NCBI GenBank assembly: GCA_002314805.1
Contig: DCHJ01000100.1
Coordinates: forward strand, 1 to 6,098
Source of the DNA: Lachnospiraceae bacterium UBA1755
GTDB taxonomy: Bacteria > Bacillota > Clostridia > Lachnospirales > Lachnospiraceae
Length of the DNA stretch: 6,098 bases
Reading direction: 5' to 3'
The stretch's first letter is position 1. The number at the start of each line of letters is the position of its first letter. Below the pieces are notes generated by a model. It did not search any database and had not been told where the DNA came from. It worked only from the letters and a program-made list of their open reading frames with translations. Shown in pieces: positions 1-4,434 of the stretch. The position numbers and the translations under genes were made by a program.

Positions 1-63
1 GAAATTATGCTTTCAGAGTCAAGAAACAGTCATCCGATTTTTGATTGTATCAGGGATCCATGA
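1..63 (+). other. possible 3' end of an upstream gene (undecided frame)
   Basis: The first bases could hold the tail of a gene that starts outside the window. Frame 1 is open to a TGA at 61-63 and frame 3 is open to a TGA at 42-44; frame 2 stays open up to the start of the next gene. The open stretches are too short to choose between, and no residue pattern is recognisable. No confident terminator follows, so it cannot be said whether the oxidoreductase gene at 118 is the first of its operon. Confidence 0.25.
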
Positions 64-76
64 TGTGATCTCATGG
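41..76 (+). promoter_or_regulatory. inverted repeat and weak promoter-like boxes upstream of the oxidoreductase gene
   Basis: CCATGA (58-63) and TCATGG (71-76) form a perfect 6-base inverted repeat around a 7-base spacer, 19 bases in all, the size of a typical dimeric-repressor operator. TTGATT (41-46) and TGTGAT (64-69) are 17 bases apart and resemble weak -35 and -10 boxes; the inverted repeat would cover that -10. This is a pattern seen in the sequence only; neither a regulator nor a start site is known. Confidence 0.25.
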
Positions 77-117
77 CATTCAGATACACAAATAATAACG
101 AGTAGGAGGCAATATCA

Positions 118-1161
118 ATGAACAAATTACGTTGGGGTGTGATCGGAGCCGGCGGTATCGCTGACCGCAGGACCATACCCGGAATGATGCTCGCAGACAA
201 TGCCGAGCTCGTGGCAGTTATGGAGATCAATATGGAGCTGGCAGAGAAGTGCCGCGCAAAGTGGGGATGCCCTAAGGCGTACGACAATGAGGCAGAACTC
301 CTTGCGGATCCGGACATCGATGCAGTATATATTGCTACTCCGGTCGTGCTCCATGCAAAGCAGGCTATGGCGGCAGCAGATGCCGGCAAGCACATCCTTA
401 TCGAGAAGCCGCTCGCAATGACAAGCGAGGAGGGCGAGAAGGTGGTGGCATACTGCGAGAGCAAGGGTGTTAAGATCGCAGCTGGTCTCATGATGAGATT
501 CGGGGCATATGTACAGGCCATGAAGGCGGCAATCGCAGAGGGCAGGATAGGTAATCCTGTTTCCGCATATTCACAGTTTACATGCTGGTATCCGGACATG
601 CCCGGGAACTGGCGTCAGTCCAAGAAGAACGGCGGCGGCGGATCCATGATGGACATGGGAGTGCATTGTATTGATCTGATGCAGTATGTGATGGATACAA
701 AGGTCGTGGAAGTGGCAGCCTTCAATGATACGCTCACGTTCAATTATGAAGTTGAGGATTCATCAATGGTGATGCTCAGGATGGCCAACGGTGCGCAGTG
801 TGTGGTACAGTCCAATTTTAATATTCCGGATGACGCTGCAAAATGGAGGCTGGAGTTCTTCGGTGATCAGGGCAGGCTCTGCGGCGATCAGGTCATCGGT
901 CAGGTAGACGGCGGCAGCCTTGACGCGCTGTACTGCGGAGAAGTGGGCGGCTATGACGCTCAGCAGGAGACAAAGAAGGTGGCAGGCACCGCAGTAGATG
1001 TGGAGTTTGGCAATACATATACAAGGGAGATAGAGAGCTTTTCTGATTCGATCCTTAACGGAAAGCCGCTTGAGGTACCTGCAGAGCAGGCAGTATATGT
1101 ACAGAAGGTAATGGAAGCAGCTTATCGCTCAAGCGAAGAGCATAGATTTATTAAATTATAA
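118..1161 (+). CDS. Gfo/Idh/MocA family NAD(P)-dependent oxidoreductase
   Basis: A 347-residue cytoplasmic dehydrogenase of the usual length for the family, which oxidises or reduces hydroxyl groups on sugars, inositols and related polyols. The N-terminal Rossmann fold begins at once with GVIGAGGIAD (residues 7-16). The family signature EKPLA lies at 96-100, with K97 the conserved active-site lysine. The C-terminal alpha/beta domain carries the Gly-rich run N171-G175 and DMGVHCID (179-186), whose H183 and D186 match the conserved catalytic positions. The ATG is supported by AGGAGG at 104-109, eight bases upstream. The aminotransferase gene follows after 13 bases, so the two are surely co-transcribed. 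Known Gfo/Idh-DegT pairs, such as NtdC/NtdA of Bacillus subtilis kanosamine synthesis or sugar 3-oxidase/3-aminotransferase pairs, make a keto sugar and aminate it; a like role is inferred here. The substrate cannot be read from the sequence. Confidence 0.93.
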   Translation: MNKLRWGVIGAGGIADRRTIPGMMLADNAELVAVMEINMELAEKCRAKWGCPKAYDNEAELLADPDIDAVYIATPVVLHAKQAMAAADAGKHILIEKPLAMTSEEGEKVVAYCESKGVKIAAGLMMRFGAYVQAMKAAIAEGRIGNPVSAYSQFTCWYPDMPGNWRQSKKNGGGGSMMDMGVHCIDLMQYVMDTKVVEVAAFNDTLTFNYEVEDSSMVMLRMANGAQCVVQSNFNIPDDAAKWRLEFFGDQGRLCGDQVIGQVDGGSLDALYCGEVGGYDAQQETKKVAGTAVDVEFGNTYTREIESFSDSILNGKPLEVPAEQAVYVQKVMEAAYRSSEEHRFIKL

Positions 1162-1174
1162 ACGGAGGTAGATT

Positions 1175-2494
1175 ATGGGAGAGAAGAAGGCTTCTGATTT
1201 CAGATACAACACAGGAGAAACAAGAGTTCCGTGGGCAGCAGTCGGTGAGAACTACAACGCTGAGGATGTAATGGAGTTTATCAAGTTCCTCATGGTCGGC
1301 GAAGGCAAGGATTATGATGCAGCAGTTGCAGCAGTTGCAGAGAAGATCGCAGAGCTTGACAAGGTATCAGAGGCTCCTGCTAAGCTTTCACTTGACAAGG
1401 AAGTAAACAAGGCAGAGCAGATGGTGGACAAGTACCTCAATACAGAGGGTTCCACATTCCTTACAAACTGTACGGCAGGCTTCGAGATAGCCGGCAAGTG
1501 GTGCGGACTCAAGGCAGGAGATGAGGTAATCGTTCCGGCGATCACATTCATCGCAACAATGGCATATCCGCTTTCAATCGGCTGCAAGCTGGTATTTGCA
1601 GATGTTGATCCAAAGACCCTCAATATGGACCCGGCAGATGTGGCAAGAAAGATCACTCCTAATACCAAGGCAATATATCCGGTGCACATGGGCGGATATC
1701 CGGTAGATATGGATCCGATCATGAAGCTGGCAAAGGAGCATGACATCACGGTTATCGAGGATGCAGCTCATGGTTTCGGCGGATCTTACAAGGGTAAGGC
1801 TCTCGGCACGATCGGTGACTTCGGTGCATTCTCATTCCATGAGGTTAAGAACATCACCTCCTTCGGTGAGGGCGGAATCCTCTGCACAAATCATCCTGAG
1901 TTCATCGGTGATATGAAGAGATGCAGATTCCTCTGCACAGATTTCTCACAGCATATCGACAAGTGGCTCTATGATGTAACACCTGCAACAGGCAAGGGCG
2001 GTGTGAAGTTCATGGGCAATAACTTCTCGACTACAGAGATCCAGGGGCTCGGACTGCAGAGACAGCTCCTCAGGATCGATGATATCATTGCAAAGAGACG
2101 TGCGGCTGCCGAGTATCTTAATTCAAGACTTTCAGCATGTGACGCACTTACAGTACAGGATCTCGGAAATGATGATATCAAGCCGACCTTCCACCTTTAC
2201 TGCCTGGAGATGGATCCTGCAAAGGCAGGCGGACAGGATGTACAGGTACTCAAGGCTAAGCTTGCTCAGAAGGGTGTCACGGAGATCGCTCACTTCGGAC
2301 CTCTTTACAGATATGAGATCATCAAGGACTTCGGTTATGATCAGGATGCTATCGCTGCAACATGTCCTAACTGTGAGGAAGTATTCTACAAGAGATATAC
2401 ACACTTCCCGCTCTACGGACTTACACAGGAGCAGCTTGAGATCATGGCAGATGCTATCCTTGAGTCCATCGAAGAGATGAAGGAAGGAAAGTAA
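1175..2494 (+). CDS. DegT/DnrJ/EryC1/StrS family PLP-dependent aminotransferase
   Basis: A 439-residue fold-type I aminotransferase of the sugar aminotransferase family. The PLP pyridine-binding motif EDAAHG is at 195-200 (D196). The Schiff-base lysine is K225 in FHEVKN (221-226), followed by SFGEGG (229-234). GNNFSTTEIQGLGLQRQL (281-298) matches the family's subunit-interface segment. TFIATMAYPLSIGCKLVFADVD (124-145) is the usual large-domain strand region. It is some 40 to 60 residues longer than many relatives: between the N-terminal VPW (18-20) and the cofactor-phosphate loop near N98-T100 there are roughly 30 extra residues, rich in Ala, Lys and Glu and probably helical. The usual SGT loop is NCT here. 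GGAGG (1164-1168) lies six bases before the ATG, 13 bases after the oxidoreductase stop. It probably transaminates the ketone made by that enzyme, giving an amino sugar or aminocyclitol; the exact substrate is unknown. Confidence 0.92.
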   Translation: MGEKKASDFRYNTGETRVPWAAVGENYNAEDVMEFIKFLMVGEGKDYDAAVAAVAEKIAELDKVSEAPAKLSLDKEVNKAEQMVDKYLNTEGSTFLTNCTAGFEIAGKWCGLKAGDEVIVPAITFIATMAYPLSIGCKLVFADVDPKTLNMDPADVARKITPNTKAIYPVHMGGYPVDMDPIMKLAKEHDITVIEDAAHGFGGSYKGKALGTIGDFGAFSFHEVKNITSFGEGGILCTNHPEFIGDMKRCRFLCTDFSQHIDKWLYDVTPATGKGGVKFMGNNFSTTEIQGLGLQRQLLRIDDIIAKRRAAAEYLNSRLSACDALTVQDLGNDDIKPTFHLYCLEMDPAKAGGQDVQVLKAKLAQKGVTEIAHFGPLYRYEIIKDFGYDQDAIAATCPNCEEVFYKRYTHFPLYGLTQEQLEIMADAILESIEEMKEGK

Positions 2495-2631
2495 GCTGTA
2501 AGCTCACTAGTATAAACATTTTAAATAACCTTACTTTATTTAATACAAAACATCAGCAATGATGAGGCCTATTTAAGAAAGAAAAGGTATAGATAATTAA
2601 AAACGCCAATACTAGTTATATAGAAATATGC
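2495..2631. other. AT-rich spacer without a gene
   Basis: No coding region is supported here. An AT-only inverted repeat, TTAAATAA (2521-2528) against TTATTTAA (2536-2543), has a 7-base loop but no GC stem and no U-tract, so it is a poor terminator for the aminotransferase operon. ACTAGTAT (2506-2513) and ATACTAGT (2609-2616) are an 8-base inverted pair about 95 bases apart. TTAAAA (2597-2602) and TATAGA (2619-2624), 16 bases apart, could be a weak promoter for the structured region that follows. Confidence 0.4.
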
Positions 2632-2918
2632 AGTGCAGCAATTGCCGCTGCACAGGATAAGCACAGTGACCGGGGATATATGCCCCGGTCCCTGTAACTG
2701 AAAGGAAGAAGCAGCAGGCGGAATTGCTGATAGCTCTGCGGTAAGTCTATACGGATCAACTTTACGAAGGCAGAGAAGAATAAACCTGAGTCGGTTCTGG
2801 GCGGAGGCTGCGCATACACGGATCGGAGCATTGCATGTGAAGGCAGCAGTCAGACCGCAGGTCTGATTACCGGGCAGCAAGCAGGAATAAGCTGCTGAAT
2901 TAACTAAAAAAAGTTAAT
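2632..2918 (+). ncRNA. unidentified structured-RNA candidate, dense in hairpins
   Basis: This non-coding stretch is clearly richer in GC than its AT-rich left flank and carries many perfect inverted repeats. GACCGGGG (2668-2675) pairs with CCCCGGTC (2683-2690), loop 7. GTGCAGC (2633-2639) pairs with GCTGCAC (2647-2653). TCAGACC (2850-2856) pairs with GGTCTGA (2860-2866), loop 3. CTCTGC (2734-2739) pairs with GCAGAG (2770-2775), and GCTGC (2807-2811) with GCAGC (2843-2847). GCAGC (2874-2878) pairs with GCTGC (2891-2895), and an AT hairpin ATTAACT (2899-2905)/AGTTAAT (2912-2918) ends the series. A longer alternative arm pairs 2636-2651 with 2714-2729 (15 pairs, two single bulges) and encloses ACAGG (2652-2656)/CCTGT (2691-2695) and the GACCGGGG hairpin. 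I do not recognise a known RNA class. Strand is assumed from the neighbouring genes. It could also be a decayed gene or a leader. Confidence 0.4.
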
Positions 2919-2938
2919 ACAGAGACCTGCCATGTGTG

Positions 2939-2947
2939 TGTTATAAT
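2939..2947 (+). promoter_or_regulatory. extended -10 promoter of the small toxin transcript
   Basis: TGT followed by a perfect TATAAT (2942-2947) makes an extended -10 element. No good -35 box lies 16-18 bases upstream, which an extended -10 can tolerate. A start near G2954 would give a leader of about 80 bases and a transcript of about 230 nt ending at the terminator near 3185. Confidence 0.75.
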
Positions 2948-2953
2948 ATTTAT

Positions 2954-3010
2954 GGAGCTACCATAACGGTAGGCGGTTGGCCCTCAAACAGAGGGCAATG
3001 GTGCCCTCTG
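2954..3010 (+). promoter_or_regulatory. structured 5' leader of the toxin mRNA with mutually exclusive hairpins
   Basis: CTACC (2958-2962) pairs with GGTAG (2968-2972) across a 5-base loop. The segment GAGGGC (2991-2996) can pair either with the upstream GCCCTC (2980-2985, loop 5) or, as part of the 8-base CAGAGGGC (2989-2996), with the downstream GCCCTCTG (3003-3010, loop 6). The two are exclusive, and the downstream one ends only nine bases before the ribosome site. In comparable type I toxin mRNAs, leader structure controls translation and antisense binding; that role here is inferred. Confidence 0.55.
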
Positions 3011-3035
3011 GACATAATGAAAGGAGGGATGCCAT

Positions 3036-3155
3036 ATGACGGATTATCAGTTACTCACGATAGTGCTGTCGGTTATCGGACTTGTAGTAACGGCCTTTGG
3101 TCTTGCTGCGAAGATACTGATAGAGTGGATAAAGGATAAAACATCAAAAAAGTAA
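3036..3155 (+). CDS. small membrane peptide, putative holin-like (Hol-Tox/TxpA/Fst-like) type I toxin
   Basis: A 39-codon gene. The peptide begins MTDYQLLTIVLSV, has a hydrophobic membrane-spanning stretch at about residues 6-29 with no charge until K26, and ends in a charged tail, EWIKDKTSKK (30-39). This layout (short polar N-terminus, one helix, Lys-rich C-terminus, 30-40 residues) is that of the small Firmicute membrane toxins annotated as putative holin-like toxins, which depolarise or damage the cell's own membrane when made in excess. The start is set by a strong AAAGGAGG (3020-3027), eight bases away. An ATG at 3029 in another frame is too close to that site. The last codons and the TAA lie in the left arm of the terminator. 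A convergent promoter and probable antisense RNA lie just downstream. The family assignment comes from pattern memory and layout, without a search. Confidence 0.8.
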   Translation: MTDYQLLTIVLSVIGLVVTAFGLAAKILIEWIKDKTSKK

Positions 3156-3185
3156 CCGCCACGACCAGGGAAAGGTTACTTTTTT
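3146..3185. terminator. bidirectional intrinsic terminator shared by toxin mRNA and antisense RNA
   Basis: AAAAAAGTAACC (3146-3157) and GGTTACTTTTTT (3174-3185) are a perfect 12-base inverted repeat around a 16-base loop. Each arm gives a run of six U at the 3' end of the transcript read from its own side, so it can end the toxin mRNA on the + strand and the antisense RNA on the - strand. The toxin stop codon (3153-3155) is inside the stem. Confidence 0.88.
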
Positions 3186-3230
3186 AACTAACTATTTCGG
3201 GTCAACCGTCTATCGGCAGCTCCCTTTGTT
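3146..3230 (-). ncRNA. predicted antisense RNA antitoxin, about 85 nt
   Basis: It is predicted from a good minus-strand promoter (3237-3265), a start near 3230 and the bidirectional terminator at 3146. The RNA would overlap the toxin mRNA fully over the 40-base terminator and the last toxin codons. It can also pair with the toxin leader in trans, because TATCGGCAG (3211-3219) is a direct repeat of TAACGGTAG (2964-2972): eight of nine positions pair, one of them G-U. Convergent RNAs sharing a terminator and leader repeats are the arrangement known for the Fst/par system of plasmid pAD1. The bases 3191-3230 on the + strand also resemble the downstream part I recall from other holin-like toxin loci in Firmicutes. 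No transcript data are available, so the RNA is inferred. Confidence 0.65.
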
Positions 3231-3236
3231 AACACA

Positions 3237-3265
3237 AATATACATCACTTTGCTTATAAAGTCAA
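3237..3265 (-). promoter_or_regulatory. promoter of the antisense RNA
   Basis: On the minus strand TTGACT (3265-3260) and TATATT (3242-3237) are separated by exactly 17 bases, close to the vegetative sigma consensus. Initiation about six bases further on falls at A3230. It has a far better -35 than the toxin promoter, as expected if the antitoxin RNA must be in excess. Confidence 0.75.
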
Positions 3266-3320
3266 TTTCCGTGGCCCTCGGGACAGCATTTAATAATCGT
3301 AATGACTATGCGTTTTTTTG

Positions 3321-3349
3321 TTGTCTTTATAACATGTTTGTGCTATTAT
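3321..3349 (+). promoter_or_regulatory. promoter of tRNA-Pro
   Basis: TTGTCT (3321-3326) and TATTAT (3344-3349) are 17 bases apart, and TGC directly before the -10 makes it an extended -10. A start near 3356 would leave a leader of about 15 bases, which holds a small GGTG (3357-3360)/CACC (3365-3368) hairpin just before the tRNA. The 55 bases between the antisense promoter and this one (3266-3320) hold no gene that I can see. Confidence 0.75.
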
Positions 3350-3370
3350 AGTGGACGGTGATTTCACCAT

Positions 3371-3444
3371 CGGGGTGTGGCCCAGCTTGGTAGGGCGCTT
3401 GACTGGGGGTCAAGAGGTCGCAAGTTCAAGTCTTGTCACTCCGA
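3371..3444 (+). tRNA. tRNA-Pro, anticodon GGG
   Basis: A complete cloverleaf of 74 bases. The acceptor stem CGGGGTG/CACTCCG has one G-T pair. The D arm is GCCC (3380-3383)/GGGC (3393-3396). The anticodon stem CTTGA (3398-3402)/TCAAG (3410-3414) encloses the loop CTGGGGG, with anticodon GGG at 3405-3407 and G at position 37. The variable loop is AGGTC, and the T arm GCAAG/CTTGT encloses TTCAAGT. The discriminator is A3444. The 3' CCA is not encoded and must be added afterwards. It decodes CCC and CCU. The 3' end is followed directly by nine T residues and then, within 28 bases, by a protein start. Confidence 0.97.
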
Positions 3445-3453
3445 TTTTTTTTT
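3445..3453 (+). terminator. T-tract abutting the tRNA acceptor stem
   Basis: Nine consecutive T residues follow the tRNA discriminator base. The stable acceptor and T-arm helices just upstream could act with this U-run as a partial intrinsic terminator, or it may only be a processing spacer. The hydrolase start at 3473 has no separate promoter that I can see, so full termination here would leave that gene without transcription. Confidence 0.3.
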
Positions 3454-3472
3454 ATTATGTGAGGAAAAATAT

Positions 3473-4351
3473 ATGTATGAACTGTTACAGGCAGAAGGAG
3501 ACAGCTATTATGTTGACAGCCCGGTAAAGGTGGGCGTGTTTAAGATAAGCGACAGCGATGTCGTATTCATTGATGGCGGCGGAGACAGAGACGGAGGAAA
3601 GAAAGCACTCAAGGCAATACAGGAGCAGGGCTGGAACCTGAAAGCGGTATTTAATACGCATGCCCATGCTGATCACATAGGAGGAAATGCATATCTGCAG
3701 AGTCATACAGGCTGCAGGATATATGCGCCGGGCGTAGAGAGCGCATTTACGAGGTTCCCAATCCTGGAGCCGGTAGGACTCTTCGGCGGCAATCCCATCA
3801 GCGAGTTAAAAAGTAAATTTACGATGGCTCAGGTGAGCGATGCGGACCTTCTCACCGATGCGGTGCTTCCTGAGGGGATGAGCATCATTGAGCTGCCGGG
3901 GCATAGCTTTGAGATGGTGGGCTTTAAGACAAAGGATGACGTGATATATCTTGCCGACAGTCTTGCAGCAAAGGAGACGATCGAGAAGTATAAGATCACA
4001 TTCCTCTTTGATGTACAGCAGTATCTTGACACTCTTGAGAAGATCAGGATCATGAAGGCAAAAGTTTTTGTTCCGGCCCATGCAGCTGCCACGGATGATA
4101 TTACGGAGCTCGTGGATATTAATATAAGGAGCGTAAATGATATCGCCGCGACTATATGGGAGCTCTGCCGAGAACCGATCGGAGAAGATTATCTGCTGGA
4201 GAAGCTGTTTGATACCTATGGACTGAGGATGTCCATACTTCAGTATTCACTTATCGGAAATACTATGAAATCCTATCTGTCATGGCTTAAGGAAAGCGGA
4301 AAGGCAGAGATCATCATAGAAGGCTGTCGGCTGCTCTGGAAGAGCATCTGA
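3473..4351 (+). CDS. metallo-beta-lactamase-fold hydrolase
   Basis: A 292-residue cytoplasmic MBL-fold enzyme. It has a full two-metal site: HAHADH at residues 63-68 (H63, H65, D67, H68), H144 in LPGHS, D162 in YLADS and H203 in VPAHA. Residues 1-205 form the alpha-beta-beta-alpha fold. Residues 210-292 look like a helical, winged-helix-like tail, ending in a strand-rich segment. Relatives include glyoxalase II-like thioesterases and other metal hydrolases; the substrate cannot be told. The ATG at 3473 is chosen because GAGG (3461-3464) lies eight bases upstream. An open frame continues upstream in this phase, but those codons are the tRNA-Pro gene, so a longer protein would be an artefact. 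The gene probably depends on transcription from the tRNA promoter. Confidence 0.92.
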   Translation: MYELLQAEGDSYYVDSPVKVGVFKISDSDVVFIDGGGDRDGGKKALKAIQEQGWNLKAVFNTHAHADHIGGNAYLQSHTGCRIYAPGVESAFTRFPILEPVGLFGGNPISELKSKFTMAQVSDADLLTDAVLPEGMSIIELPGHSFEMVGFKTKDDVIYLADSLAAKETIEKYKITFLFDVQQYLDTLEKIRIMKAKVFVPAHAAATDDITELVDINIRSVNDIAATIWELCREPIGEDYLLEKLFDTYGLRMSILQYSLIGNTMKSYLSWLKESGKAEIIIEGCRLLWKSI

Positions 4352-4434
4352 TGACAGCAGAAAATCAGAGATGGTTAGAGAAGTCAAGAGAAGGCAAGAG
4401 AAACCAAGATAAGGTAAGAGAAAGCAAGCTATGA
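4351..4434 (+). CDS. candidate 27-residue ORF bridging the hydrolase and HAD genes
   Basis: The ATG at 4351-4353 overlaps the hydrolase stop as TGATG, and the TGA at 4432-4434 overlaps the HAD start as ATGA, so the ORF fills the gap exactly. GGAAGAG (4338-4344) lies six bases before the ATG as a weak ribosome site. The peptide starts MTAENQRWLEKSREG and is highly charged, rich in Lys, Arg and Glu, with no membrane segment. Its likely use, if real, is translational coupling: ribosomes carried through it could start the HAD gene, whose own ribosome site is poor. Much of the ORF is made of a 10-base repeat, which may mean the coding capacity is accidental. Confidence 0.33.
   Translation: MTAENQRWLEKSREGKRNQDKVRESKL
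4361..4430 (+). repeat. seven degenerate 10-base tandem repeats ending at the HAD start codon
   Basis: The seven consecutive 10-mers from 4361 are aaaatcagag, atggttagag, aagtcaagag, aaggcaagag, aaaccaagat, aaggtaagag and aaagcaagct. The five from 4381 on fit a consensus near AAGGCAAGAG well; the first two fit less well. The tract is almost free of pyrimidines at most positions and so should be unstructured as RNA. It ends at base 4430, directly before the ATG of the HAD gene. The 10-base period is not a multiple of three, so gain or loss of units would shift any frame across it. Confidence 0.75.

Noticed and set aside
2506..2616. ACTAGTAT/ATACTAGT pair as ends of a mobile element
   Set aside because: Only 8 bases, with a palindromic core that makes chance pairing easy. 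There is no transposase, no flanking target duplication and no internal gene.
2691..2725. Resemblance to SRP RNA (CCCTGTAAC and GGAAG-AGCAGC pieces)
   Set aside because: The required domain IV hairpin with its GGAA tetraloop and flanking conserved bases is absent, and the pieces do not sit in the SRP order.
2569..2880. 103-codon minus-strand ORF in the intergenic region
   Set aside because: No recognisable domain, many Cys and scattered hydrophobics, and it lies over the hairpin-rich stretch. It is better explained as chance openness.
2936..3139. 67-codon open frame on the + strand over the toxin locus
   Set aside because: It is out of frame with the well-placed ribosome site and toxin ORF, begins beside the -10 box, and its internal ATG at 3029 is one base from the AAAGGAGG. 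The 39-codon frame has the right spacing and a proper membrane peptide.
3298..3319. CGTA/TGCG hairpin followed by seven T as a terminator
   Set aside because: Only four pairs, one of them G-T. It lies just before the tRNA -35 box and has no transcript clearly needing to end there.
2495..3370. CRISPR array or phage attachment site beside the tRNA
   Set aside because: There are no regularly spaced direct repeats, and no copy of the tRNA 3' end is visible elsewhere in the window. No integrase gene is present.
3377..3472. N-terminal extension of the hydrolase beginning at GTG 3377
   Set aside because: These codons are the tRNA-Pro gene; the translated string MAQLGRALDWGSRG is a familiar artefact of translating this kind of tRNA. 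The ATG at 3473 has its own ribosome site.
4371..4412. 13-codon ORF starting at ATG 4371 inside the repeat tract
   Set aside because: No ribosome site, and it lies within simple repeats. The 27-codon frame with overlaps at both ends is the better candidate.
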